A stretch of DNA of 61,006 nt from an uncultured Candidatus Saccharibacteria bacterium (GTDB taxonomy: Bacteria > Patescibacteriota > Saccharimonadia > Saccharimonadales > Saccharimonadaceae). Both the position numbers and the translations under genes were made by a program. Below the pieces are notes generated by a model. It worked only from the letters and a program-made list of their open reading frames with translations. It had not been told where the DNA came from and ran no database searches. Location: contig CALKRM010000010.1 in NCBI GenBank assembly GCA_937989565.1, positions 1-61,006 of the forward strand, read 5' to 3'. This document shows, one piece after another, positions 43,400-51,653 of this stretch (its first letter is position 1; each line of letters opens with the position of its first letter).

Positions 43400-43945
43400 C
43401 TAAACTTTTTTAACCTGCAGGGCGTCCAACTCGACTGGAGTGTCACGACCAAACATACTGACCATGACCTTCAAAGTTCCCTTAGATGCGTCAATTTCGC
43501 TCACGGCGCCATCAAAGCCCTTGAACGGACCATCAATAATTGAAACAACTTCGCCCTCTGAGAAATCAATCTGGTGCTTTGGCTCTTCAACGCCCATCCG
43601 CTTCTTAATCTTCGCAATTTCTTTTTCAGAAACTGGGGTTGGTGTAGTATCGGCGCCCACAAATCCCGTAACGCCCGGCGTGTTGCGGATAATGTACCAA
43701 GTTTCATCGGTCAATTTCATCTCAACCAAGACATAGCCCTGGAAAATTTTAGCCTCAACAATTTTACGCTTACCGTTGCGAATTTGAATTTGCTTCTCCT
43801 TTGGCACGATAACGTCAAAAATCTTATCAGCCATATCAACGCCGTTGATTCGTTGGCGGATTGATTCGGCAACTTTTTCTTCGTAGCCAGAATAGGTATG
43901 AATTGCATACCATTGCTTACTGTCGTCATATCGTTTTGAACTCAT
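43400..43945 (-). CDS. nusG: Transcription termination/antitermination factor NusG
   Basis: A 181-residue NusG with the NGN domain (QWYAIHTYSGYEEKVAESIR, GYVLVEMKLTDETWY, RNTPGVTGFVG) and a C-terminal KOW domain (EGEVVSIIDGPFKGFDGAVSE). It follows secE by ten bases, the conserved secE-nusG-rplK order. A Shine-Dalgarno AGGAGA precedes the ATG. Confidence 0.96.
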   Translation of the reverse strand: MSSKRYDDSKQWYAIHTYSGYEEKVAESIRQRINGVDMADKIFDVIVPKEKQIQIRNGKRKIVEAKIFQGYVLVEMKLTDETWYIIRNTPGVTGFVGADTTPTPVSEKEIAKIKKRMGVEEPKHQIDFSEGEVVSIIDGPFKGFDGAVSEIDASKGTLKVMVSMFGRDTPVELDALQVKKV

Positions 43946-43955
43946 AATCTCTCCT

Positions 43956-44285
43956 TTACTTCAAAATTTGGTTAAAGCCCCAGTTGAATGCGGCGTCAAG
44001 TAATAAAATCAGAACAACAAACACAAAGGTGAAGATAAGTACCGCCGCTGTCATTGCCCAAGTTGCTGAACGGGTTGGCCAGCGAACTAGCTTCAACTCT
44101 TCCCAAGCTCCCTTGAAATATCCAATCAATCCACCTTTTTCGCCAGATTTTTTAGACGCTTTTGCGATGATTTTGGTTGGTTTATTAATTTTTTTCGCCA
44201 CAGCTTTTTCTTTTTTTGGTGCGTCGTCAGTAGCCTTGATTCGACGAACCGTAGTTTTGCTGCTTGCCTTGCCTTTCTGTGCCAT
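43956..44285 (-). CDS. secE: Preprotein translocase subunit SecE
   Basis: A 109-residue protein of the SecYEG channel. A basic Lys-rich N-terminus leads to the conserved amphipathic helix YFKGAWEELKLVRWPTR and one membrane helix (about 75-100). ATG 44285 is chosen because GGGAGAAAAT precedes it; the upstream in-frame ATG at 44318 lies within a terminator hairpin. First gene of the secE-nusG pair. Confidence 0.93.
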   Translation of the reverse strand: MAQKGKASSKTTVRRIKATDDAPKKEKAVAKKINKPTKIIAKASKKSGEKGGLIGYFKGAWEELKLVRWPTRSATWAMTAAVLIFTFVFVVLILLLDAAFNWGFNQILK

Positions 44286-44297
44286 ATTTTCTCCCAA

Positions 44298-44323
44298 TTT
44301 AAAAAGTCTGTTTTTCACAGACT
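44298..44323 (-). terminator. Hairpin with T-run between the sensor kinase and secE
   Basis: AGTCTGT pairs with ACAGACT around GAAAA and is followed by TTTTTAAATT. It probably ends the kinase transcript; if the secE promoter lies upstream of it, it would act as an attenuator. Confidence 0.55.
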
Positions 44324-44374
44324 GTCAATAGTCATTGTAATTCATCCGAGTCAAAAAAACAAGTTGACCGAATA

Positions 44375-45568
44375 TTATTTGTCATTATTTTTGAACTCTT
44401 TCAGCTTGAATCCGAACGTCGATCCGTGGTTTAATCGGCTTTCTACCTCAATTTTACAGCCCAATTTCTTCGCCAACTTAGCGGAAACATATAGACCTAA
44501 TCCCGTGCCTTTTGTCTCGCGGGTTCTATAATCTTCTGCGCGGTAAAACTTGTCGAAAATTTTTGCCATGTCAGCTTTGCTAATGCCAATTCCCGTGTCA
44601 ATAACCTTGAAGGTGATTTCGCCAGACTTATTTTTCTTGATGGATAAAGTTATGGAACCTTTTTGCGTATATCGAATGGCGTTGGTAATGAAGTTTTGTA
44701 GAATTTCTTCTAGATATAGACGAGAAACTTTAACTACGCCAAGTCGTCCGCCGATATCCAAATTGAAAGCTAAACCCTTCTCACTCGCCTGAGGTGAATA
44801 TTCAGAATTTATCTGAGCAGCCAACTCCGTCACGTCAATTATTTCTGTTTCATCAGCCACACCTCGCTCGGCGCGCGATAATGTACTGAGGTCGTTGATC
44901 ATTCGCGCCAAGAATAAAATTTGCTTATGAGATTCGTCGATGGCTTCAGGAATTTTGCTGGTCATTTTACGCTCGACCAGCAATTTGGCATTACTTAGCG
45001 AACCTTCAGCAATAGCAATTGGCGTGCGTAATTCGTGACTAACTACGCTAATAAATTCATCACGCTCCTCTTCGAGGCTCTTCGTCTTCGTAATGTCGCG
45101 CAAAATAAGCACATATCCGTCCGGTGTCATCTTATCGCCACCTTGAACTGGCGCAAGTGTAACTTCCAGGCGAATGTAATCGTCATCTTCGATTTTCATC
45201 AGAACGTCGTCGCGCTGGCGAATTGCGGAAGATTTGGTGAGTTCCTTAAAAATGTCAATCGGCTTTTTATCTGTCGTTTCAAGGTTCAGTACTTGACTGA
45301 TATGTTCGCCGTTAATTCCGCTGTTCGTGTCAATCAAATTAAGTGCCGCAGAATTGTATGTATTGATAATTCCATGCTCGTCCGTACTGAGGATTGCGTC
45401 GGTTATATTATTGATAAGTGTGATCATTCTTTGGTGTTCGCTGAGGCTTTTTTTATCATTTTTACAATCAGATTTATCGCTAATTTCCGATAATATTTTA
45501 TGTAAAACAATAGCTATAACACCTAAAACAACGCTCAGAGTGATCAATAGAAAAATTAGCGCCCACAT
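44375..45568 (-). CDS. PAS-containing sensor histidine kinase (orphan)
   Basis: A 397-residue kinase with one N-terminal membrane helix (about 3-26), a PAS domain (about 48-165, ILSTDEHGIINTYNSAALNL), the H-box FISVVSHELRTPIAIAEGS, N-box LQNFITNAIRYTQKG and G-boxes KVIDTGIGISKADM and KGTGLGLYVSAKLAKKLG. No response regulator is adjacent, so its partner is elsewhere. TATACT lies six bases before the ATG. Confidence 0.92.
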   Translation of the reverse strand: MWALIFLLITLSVVLGVIAIVLHKILSEISDKSDCKNDKKSLSEHQRMITLINNITDAILSTDEHGIINTYNSAALNLIDTNSGINGEHISQVLNLETTDKKPIDIFKELTKSSAIRQRDDVLMKIEDDDYIRLEVTLAPVQGGDKMTPDGYVLILRDITKTKSLEEERDEFISVVSHELRTPIAIAEGSLSNAKLLVERKMTSKIPEAIDESHKQILFLARMINDLSTLSRAERGVADETEIIDVTELAAQINSEYSPQASEKGLAFNLDIGGRLGVVKVSRLYLEEILQNFITNAIRYTQKGSITLSIKKNKSGEITFKVIDTGIGISKADMAKIFDKFYRAEDYRTRETKGTGLGLYVSAKLAKKLGCKIEVESRLNHGSTFGFKLKEFKNNDK

Positions 45569-45598
45569 AGCTAAAGTATAACATAAGCATATGCGTTT

Positions 45599-46291
45599 CT
45601 ATATGTATGGCGAATATTTTTTCAATTCATTTCGGTGCATTTTATAATGCGGGTCAAATTTGGCAACTTCGTCCCAGAATTTCGTCGAGTGATTCATGTG
45701 CCTGGTGTGGCACAATTCGTGAATAATTACGTAATCAATCAGCTCAAATGGCAAGTTCATCATCCCGATATTCAAGCTAATCGTCCCAGATGAAGAGCAG
45801 CTTCCCCAGCGACTTGACGAGTGTGTGATTTTACTCCGAGCAAAAGAAAAGCCGTGTTCTTTCGCTAAAAACGACAATCGCCTTGGTAAATATGACTTGG
45901 CTTCTTTTCTAAGCGCGACCAGAATTTTACTGCGGATAAGTTGTTGGTTTGCGGCCGATTCGACGGATTCCGCCTCGTTGATTTCTGCCAATATTTGCGT
46001 TCCGACAATTTTTACGCTTGAAGGTTTCGTGGTCGTCTGTATCAATAAATGATGACTTTTGCCAATTTGCTGATTTTCTGTGTAAGAAAGCTTTTCTCTG
46101 TATTGAGAAACTAATTCGCGTATTTGCTTTCGAGAGGTTTTAATCAATGCCTTTGCAGCCAGCAGCGGCGCATATGGCGGCATTGTAATTTGTATTCGTC
46201 CGTCTGGCGCAATTTTCAAACTAACAGTCTTCGCTAAGCTACGTTTTTTAACGACAATTTCTCCGAATTCTTCGTCGGTAATAATTGTCAT
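45599..46291 (-). CDS. YgjP-like metallopeptidase (DUF45)
   Basis: A 230-residue protein of the YgjP/WLM-like family, predicted zinc metalloprotease. The zinc motif HELCH is in YVIIHELCHTRHMNHS, with a third histidine (the NHS) and the preceding SRWGSCSSSGTISLN segment typical of the family. Starts three bases after the upstream P-loop gene, so it is in the same transcript. Function in bacteria is not established. Confidence 0.88.
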   Translation of the reverse strand: MTIITDEEFGEIVVKKRSLAKTVSLKIAPDGRIQITMPPYAPLLAAKALIKTSRKQIRELVSQYREKLSYTENQQIGKSHHLLIQTTTKPSSVKIVGTQILAEINEAESVESAANQQLIRSKILVALRKEAKSYLPRRLSFLAKEHGFSFARSKITHSSSRWGSCSSSGTISLNIGMMNLPFELIDYVIIHELCHTRHMNHSTKFWDEVAKFDPHYKMHRNELKKYSPYI

Positions 46292-46293
46292 GG

Positions 46294-46836
46294 TTAACCT
46301 ATGTTAATGCGATTTCCGGCAATTGGGCGGCGTGGAGCTTCTGGGCGACTGGCGCCAATTTGCTTAAGAACAGTGCGAGCTTGACTGCTTAAGGTGTGAC
46401 GACCGCTGATCACGACGTAAGATTCGCTGCTGTGCGGTGCTGAAAACTGCTTCAATCGTCGTTCAAAAGATTCGTCATTTCCGCCATAAGTCTTTATCCA
46501 GCGATGTTTGGCTGTGGCGGGATCGGTTTGTACCCAAACAAATAGGACTTTATATCCATATTCCCTAGCAAGGCGATTGATACGCATGCGATTCGTGCGC
46601 TGATCCGTTGATCCGTCCAAAATGACAGTTTGTTTAGTCTTCAAAAATTCTTCCAAAAGCGACAATGTTGCGTCAGAAATGGTTTTTGTATTGTCCGTAA
46701 AAACTTCAAATTGTCGAGAACTTACCACTGGAGAATTGAAAATCTTCGCAAATTCTACAGCGAATTGCGTCTTCCCTGAACCTGGCGCACCAACCATGGC
46801 GATAATATGCGGAAGTGAAGGTGATAAAGGTTTCAT
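46294..46836 (-). CDS. P-loop kinase-like ATPase
   Basis: A 180-residue P-loop protein (AMVGAPGSGKTQFA) of the AAA_33/zeta-toxin-like kinase type, with TVILDGSTDQRTNRMRI and an arginine-rich lid (AKHRWIKTYGG). It may phosphorylate a small molecule or nucleic acid end; the substrate is unknown. TATAAT lies eight bases before the ATG. A partner antitoxin is not visible. Confidence 0.75.
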   Translation of the reverse strand: MKPLSPSLPHIIAMVGAPGSGKTQFAVEFAKIFNSPVVSSRQFEVFTDNTKTISDATLSLLEEFLKTKQTVILDGSTDQRTNRMRINRLAREYGYKVLFVWVQTDPATAKHRWIKTYGGNDESFERRLKQFSAPHSSESYVVISGRHTLSSQARTVLKQIGASRPEAPRRPIAGNRINIG

Positions 46837-46866
46837 ATTGAGAAATTATAGCAGATTTTTGACTAA

Positions 46867-46897
46867 TAAAAAAGATTCTCTTTCCAGCGAGAATCTT
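46867..46897 (-). terminator. Terminator of tRNA-Trp
   Basis: AAGATTCTC pairs with GAGAATCTT and is followed by TTTTTT on the minus strand, immediately after the encoded CCA. Confidence 0.85.
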
Positions 46898-46973
46898 GGC
46901 AGGAGTGGAGGGACTCGAACCCCCGACACCTGGTTTTGGAGACCAGTGCTCTAGCCACCTGAGCTACACTCCT
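46897..46973 (-). tRNA. tRNA-Trp (CCA), 3' CCA encoded
   Basis: Acceptor AGGAGTG/CACTCCT, anticodon stem CTGGT/ACCAG around CTCCAAA (anticodon CCA), T arm GGGGGTTCGAGTCCCTC, discriminator G and an encoded CCA. Confidence 0.97.
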
Positions 46974-47100
46974 ATAGCAACTATTTTATCACGAATTAGC
47001 TTTGTCGCAAATGTTAAAATTGTGAAAAATAAAAAACTCGTGAAAAAGATCCCAAAATCTCTTGAAAAAACATAAGCGTAGTTCTACAATTAACTCAGAG

Positions 47101-48303
47101 ATGAAAATTTTAATGCTTGGGTGGGAACTTCCTCCGCACAATAGTGGCGGACTTGGCGTTGCTTGCTATCAGATGTCGAAGGCGCTTGCTTCAGAAGGTG
47201 TTGATATCGACTTTATTATCCCCTACACCGCTGAGCATCCCGGAATTGACTATATGAATATCTATTCAGCCACTCCTTTGCCGCCGAATTATCACGATTT
47301 GGGCGCGTATAATAACGGTTCAGAGGAAGACCGTGAAAACGCCAAGGACGAGTATGGTCTTTCGCCGATGCGTGCCGTACAGAGGCGTTACGGTAAATAC
47401 GTTCGGAAGTTTGTGAAAAATCATCAGCCTGACGCGATTCACGCGCATGATTGGTTAACGATGGAAGCTGGAATAATTGCTAAGGAGATGACGGGCGCGC
47501 CGCTAATTGTGCACGTTCACGCGACGGAATTTGACCGTTCTGGCGAGCAGTCCGGAAATCCTCTGGTTCACGAAATTGAGCAACAAGGCTTGTTGATGGC
47601 TGATCGGATAATCGCCGTTAGTGAAATCACGAAGGAAATAATTGTTAAGAATTATCACATTCCACCAGAGAAAATTGAGGTGGTTTATAACGCGATTGAT
47701 TTGGCTGATTTGCCGCCGCATGAGTATGACGCCAGTACTTACAGGTATTTGGAGGAGTTGAAAAAGGATGGCTATACGGTTGTTGGCGCGTTGACGCGAC
47801 TCACGGTTCAGAAGGGTTTGACGTATTTTGTGCGAGCTGCAGCGAAGGCGCTTGAAAAATATGAGAAAATTGTTTTTGTTTTATCTGGAAATGGCGAGCA
47901 AAGAGATGAACTGATTGAGCTGGCGGCAGATTTAGGAATTAGCGATAAGATGATTTTTACGGGATTTGTGCGCGGAAAACAGTGGCGAGATATTTACTGT
48001 TTGATTGATGTTTTTGTGATGAGTTCGGTTTCTGAGCCGTTTGGTTTAACTGCTTTGGAGGCGGCACACCATGACACGGCGTTACTTATTAGTCGTCAAT
48101 CCGGCGTCGGCGAAGTTCTGAATAATATTATGCGGTTTGATTATTGGGATGTGAATAAATTGGCGGATGAAATTGTTAATATCGCTGAATCACCTGCCTT
48201 ACAGAAATCTTTGAAGAAAAACGTTAAGAATGAATACGCGAGAATTTCCTGGCAAGACGCCGCTAGAAAATGTCTGAAACTATACAAAGGAGCGCTGGCA
48301 TGA
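47101..48303 (+). CDS. GT4-family glycosyltransferase (glycogen/starch-synthase-like)
   Basis: A 400-residue retaining glycosyltransferase with two Rossmann domains. The N-terminus MLGWELPPHNSGGLGVAC is typical of starch/glycogen synthase-like GT4/GT5 enzymes; the nucleotide-sugar site shows GALTRLTVQKGLTYFV and MSSVSEPFGLTALEAAHHD. ATG 47101 is chosen over the TTG at 47062 because that TTG belongs to a -35 box (TTGAAA, 17 bases, TACAAT), ten bases before the ATG. It overlaps the GH57 gene by four bases. Confidence 0.88.
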   Translation: MKILMLGWELPPHNSGGLGVACYQMSKALASEGVDIDFIIPYTAEHPGIDYMNIYSATPLPPNYHDLGAYNNGSEEDRENAKDEYGLSPMRAVQRRYGKYVRKFVKNHQPDAIHAHDWLTMEAGIIAKEMTGAPLIVHVHATEFDRSGEQSGNPLVHEIEQQGLLMADRIIAVSEITKEIIVKNYHIPPEKIEVVYNAIDLADLPPHEYDASTYRYLEELKKDGYTVVGALTRLTVQKGLTYFVRAAAKALEKYEKIVFVLSGNGEQRDELIELAADLGISDKMIFTGFVRGKQWRDIYCLIDVFVMSSVSEPFGLTALEAAHHDTALLISRQSGVGEVLNNIMRFDYWDVNKLADEIVNIAESPALQKSLKKNVKNEYARISWQDAARKCLKLYKGALA

Positions 48304-49502
48304 ATAAAAATAAAGGAATAGTTCTATATCTACACGTGCACCAACCGTGGCGAATACGCGAGTATAGCATATTTGACGTGGCTTGGAAGCATAATTATTT
48401 CTCTGGCGGTCAAAATCCAGATCAGGACAATCAAAAAATATTCCAAAAAGTTGCAGAAAAGTCGTATTTGCCGATGAATGCTTTGCTTGAAAAATTATTG
48501 AAAAAATATCCTGATTTTAAGATCTCGCTGAGTTTTAGTGGAACGTTTTTAGAACAAGCTGAAAGATTTAATCCTGAAGTTTTGGAGAGCTTTAAGCGTC
48601 TGGTAAAGACTGGTCAAGTAGAAATCTTATCAAGTCCGTATCATCACAGTCTGGCATTTTTCTATTCGCGGAAGGAATTTGAGCGTCAAGTTGAGCTTCA
48701 CCGCTGGAAGATTCGTGAGATTTTTGGTGTAGAAACGCGAGTTTTGGCAAATACAGAATTGGCGTATAGTGATGACTTGGCGAAATGGGCTGAGCAGGAT
48801 GGTTTTAAGGGTGTGTTAGCTGAAGGCTGGGATCCGATTCTGAATTGGCGCAGTCCGAATTATGTATATCGCCCGAGAGGCACGAAGAAAATTGGATTAC
48901 TGCTTAAGAATTATCGATTGAGCGATGATTTGGCGTTTAGGTTTAGCGATCGAAAATGGAATGAATGGCCGCTGACTGCGGATAAGTTTAATACGTGGGT
49001 GGAAGATTCTGTCCGTTACGCATCGCTACTTAATTTGTTTATGGACTATGAAACTTTCGGCGAACATCAATGGGCGGAATCTGGGATTTTCGGCTTCTTT
49101 GAGAAGTTTGTTGATAAATGGCTGAGTGCTGATAGCAATACTTTCTATACCGTTAGCGAAGCACTAGACGCGAATGCGCCTGCCGGTGAAATAAGTATGC
49201 CGTCGCCTGTAACGTGGGCGGACGCCGAGCGAGATTTGACTGCTTGGAGCGGAAACAGCCTGCAGAAAGAAGCTCTGCGATATGTCTATAAGCTTGAAGA
49301 TGAGGTTTTGGATAGTAAAGACGAAGGTCTAATTAGCGATTGGCGAAAATTGCAAACCTCAGACCACTTCTATTACATGGGAACGAAGAATTTTACCGAC
49401 GGTGATGTCCACGCCTATTTCAGCCCGTATGATTCGCCATACGACGCTTTTCTTTACTATATGAATACTATTCGTGATATGAAATCTCGATTGAGGAAAT
49501 AG
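48300..49502 (+). CDS. Glycoside hydrolase family 57 (alpha-amylase-like)
   Basis: A 400-residue GH57 protein acting on alpha-glucans. The N-terminal VLYLHVHQPWRIREY, FSGTFLEQAERFNPE, the catalytic-nucleophile region VLANTELAYSDDLA and the catalytic Asp region FMDYETFGEHQ are recognisable. AAAGGAG precedes the ATG at 48300, which overlaps the preceding stop as ATGA. Together with the GT4 gene it forms a two-gene alpha-glucan module. Confidence 0.9.
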   Translation: MNKNKGIVLYLHVHQPWRIREYSIFDVAWKHNYFSGGQNPDQDNQKIFQKVAEKSYLPMNALLEKLLKKYPDFKISLSFSGTFLEQAERFNPEVLESFKRLVKTGQVEILSSPYHHSLAFFYSRKEFERQVELHRWKIREIFGVETRVLANTELAYSDDLAKWAEQDGFKGVLAEGWDPILNWRSPNYVYRPRGTKKIGLLLKNYRLSDDLAFRFSDRKWNEWPLTADKFNTWVEDSVRYASLLNLFMDYETFGEHQWAESGIFGFFEKFVDKWLSADSNTFYTVSEALDANAPAGEISMPSPVTWADAERDLTAWSGNSLQKEALRYVYKLEDEVLDSKDEGLISDWRKLQTSDHFYYMGTKNFTDGDVHAYFSPYDSPYDAFLYYMNTIRDMKSRLRK

Positions 49503-49517
49503 TCAGACATTCTTGCC

Positions 49518-49550
49518 AAATAAAAACTCCCTCTTAATGCGAGGGAGTTT
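49518..49550 (-). terminator. Terminator between rpmG and the GH57 gene
   Basis: AAACTCCCTC pairs perfectly with GAGGGAGTTT; the minus strand continues TTTTATTT, so it fits rpmG best, but the stem also serves the convergent GH57 gene. Confidence 0.8.
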
Positions 49551-49568
49551 CTGTATAATCCTGTTAAA

Positions 49569-49787
49569 TTAGCTTTTACGAGCTTTAACTTCGTTACGAC
49601 CAAGGTTCTTCTTAGTCTCGGTGTAAGTAGCGTGTTGCTTTGCAATTGGGTCGTACTTACGTAGTGTCAATTTACCCTGACCTTTTGTAGTGCGGTTCTG
49701 GGTGTTAACGGTAGTATAGTAAGTTCGGTGGTTGCTCAAGTTACTCACCAAACCAATCAGCTTTCGTTTCGTATTCTTCTTTGCCAT
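49569..49787 (-). CDS. rpmG: 50S ribosomal protein L33
   Basis: A 72-residue L33 with YYTTVNTQNRTTKGQGKLTL and LRKYDPIAKQHATYTETK, of the cysteine-free (zinc-independent) type. It carries extra residues at both ends compared with the usual 50-55. AAAGAG precedes the ATG and a TATAAT lies about 40 bases upstream. Confidence 0.9.
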   Translation of the reverse strand: MAKKNTKRKLIGLVSNLSNHRTYYTTVNTQNRTTKGQGKLTLRKYDPIAKQHATYTETKKNLGRNEVKARKS

Positions 49788-49884
49788 CTCTTTACTCGTT
49801 AGATTTTATAAAACGTCTTGGTTAATTATAGCATGGGTGAAGTGAAAATGCTAGTACCATATCAGATTTTGCTAATTTTTATGC

Positions 49885-50085
49885 CTACTTCGCCAATTCA
49901 ATCGCCGCTTTCTTACTTATTCCATCAGGCAGACCAATAGCTGCTTTACTCTGAAATTGAGCAGTCTCTATGCAGAACGACTGATCCGGACGCAAACCAA
50001 TCATTTTGAGAATGAAACCGAGTTTATCGCTTACCAAGAAATAGGAATAGATAAGTATTGCCCTCCACTCCACTCGTCCTGTCAC
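49885..50085 (-). pseudogene. Possible gene remnant in a 430-base gap
   Basis: A 66-codon frame whose second half (IGLRPDQSFCIETAQFQSKA, then AIGLPDGISKKAAIELAK) looks like real protein, but the start region does not and no ribosome site or promoter is visible. I do not recognise it. The rest of 49788-50226 holds the rpmG promoter and nothing else clear. Confidence 0.3.
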
Positions 50086-50226
50086 CCAACCGTGCGTGGG
50101 TCAAATATGAATTACAACTGGTAAATCAAAGGCGTGCGATTCAACCCTAATATCCATCCAGCCGGTGTCTCAATAATAATGCCTTGGTCTATATCATGAG
50201 ATGCATAAAAATGATAAAATATATAC

Positions 50227-51432
50227 ATGAGAAACGATGAAATACTCATTAATCAACTCTTTGCTGGATCTTATCTAAATGAAGGCGCAAATATCGGTCA
50301 CGAAGTAATTAATTTATTTAAAGATGATAATGGGCAAAACTATCTATACATTACACCAGGTGGAAAGGTTGATAGTAGTCATTCCGTTAAAAGCGTAATT
50401 TTTGTGCGTAATATTGAGGGAAAAACTACTGTAGAAGTCATTGCTAAAGCGGAAAAATTATGCCCCATTGATGTTGCGCCGAATGATGTAAAATATGCTG
50501 ATACGCCAATTAGCAATGTCTTTAGTGATAACATATACCATGGCAAGTCTGATTCTAGCATATTTTTTACATACAGAACTGATAAGATTAGGCTACCTAG
50601 AAAAAATACTAGAATACTATTAACTATCAACGATGAGTTTAAACCGAACGATGATACTATACGCTTAATTAGACTTCACTCAAATAGTAAAGCCATAAGC
50701 AATCAATCTGGTAGAAAATACTATTCCGCACAAGACGACTATAACGCATATGTCGAATTGCAAAACTTACTTAATAATGACGATTATTGGGAAAATGACG
50801 ATACTACAGAGAAATTGATTACTGATGAATCAATGCGCGGAACTGGTCTGACATTCCTAGAGATAATACGAAAAGAAAATGATGAATTAACATTTTCGAA
50901 CTTATTGGCATATTATTTTCAATATAATAAGACTATATTTAGGAAATTCGTTCGCGAGATACTTGGCGTAGATGACCTTCGTCCGAGATTCGATATTATA
51001 CGAGAAAGCAACAATAATATTGACCTATGGATAGAAGATGACAACAATGTTTTTGTAATAGAAAACAAAATTAAATCTGGGATAAATGGTATAAAAGATG
51101 ATGGATATTCCCAGTTAAATAAGTATCAGGAATATACAGAAAAGCGAATTTCTAATCCTGCCGACGACGCATACGAGAAAATTAGCCATTATTATATTTT
51201 TACGCCAAACTACAATCATATTGATACATCAAAATACAACTTAGCAAAACCATACACAATAATCACATATAAAGATATCTATGATTTTTTCAGAAAAAAT
51301 GCGGCAAATTTTCTTGAAGACAAATATTTCTCTGACTTTTTGAAAGGACTAAAAAACCATACCGTGTCAATATCTGAACTCAATTTTAGCATCATGAGAG
51401 CTAGATTCTTGGAAAAGATTAACCGGACGTAG
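50227..51432 (+). CDS. PD-(D/E)XK nuclease-like protein with N-terminal sensing domain
   Basis: A 401-residue protein. The C-terminal part (about 200-395) is a PDDEXK_4-like nuclease: LLAYYFQYNKTIFRKFV, then NIDLWIEDDNNVFVIENKIK with the D-x(n)-ExK core. The first 160 residues form a separate beta-rich domain (INQLFAGSYLNEGANIGHE) of unknown type, perhaps a reader domain, as in type IV modification-dependent restriction enzymes. TAAAAT lies six bases before the ATG (leaderless). No methyltransferase is nearby, so a solitary defence nuclease is likely but inferred. Confidence 0.7.
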   Translation: MRNDEILINQLFAGSYLNEGANIGHEVINLFKDDNGQNYLYITPGGKVDSSHSVKSVIFVRNIEGKTTVEVIAKAEKLCPIDVAPNDVKYADTPISNVFSDNIYHGKSDSSIFFTYRTDKIRLPRKNTRILLTINDEFKPNDDTIRLIRLHSNSKAISNQSGRKYYSAQDDYNAYVELQNLLNNDDYWENDDTTEKLITDESMRGTGLTFLEIIRKENDELTFSNLLAYYFQYNKTIFRKFVREILGVDDLRPRFDIIRESNNNIDLWIEDDNNVFVIENKIKSGINGIKDDGYSQLNKYQEYTEKRISNPADDAYEKISHYYIFTPNYNHIDTSKYNLAKPYTIITYKDIYDFFRKNAANFLEDKYFSDFLKGLKNHTVSISELNFSIMRARFLEKINRT

Positions 51433-51549
51433 TACAAAGCCAAAGGATGTAATATGCTGAAAGTATAAAGTCGGCCCTCCGCATAGTTCTGCTACGTGCA
51501 GTAATCGGGCTGATTTTTATATCAAAATGATATAATCATAAGTGTAATT

Positions 51550-51630
51550 ATGCGCAGTATAACAAAAACTGATTTGCGGTTTTTCCTAGACTCGCCTCGA
51601 CACCTTTGGGCGATGGTCAGAATCTGGTAA
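51550..51630 (+). pseudogene. 5' remnant of a RecB-like/DUF2779-type gene
   Basis: A 26-codon frame starting at ATG 51550: MRSITKTDLRFFLDSPRHLW then a few residues and TAA. The ITKTD..FFLDSPRHLW pattern is what opens many RecB-like nuclease/DUF2779 proteins (SKSxFLxCPRxLW). The gene is cut off here, immediately ahead of the large unknown gene. A TATAAT lies 13 bases upstream. Confidence 0.5.
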
Positions 51631-51653
51631 GAATTGAGAAAGGAGTGCTTAAT

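Noticed and set aside
47062..47100. TTG start of the glycosyltransferase
   Set aside because: The TTG is part of a -35 box (TTGAAA) whose TACAAT lies ten bases before ATG 47101.
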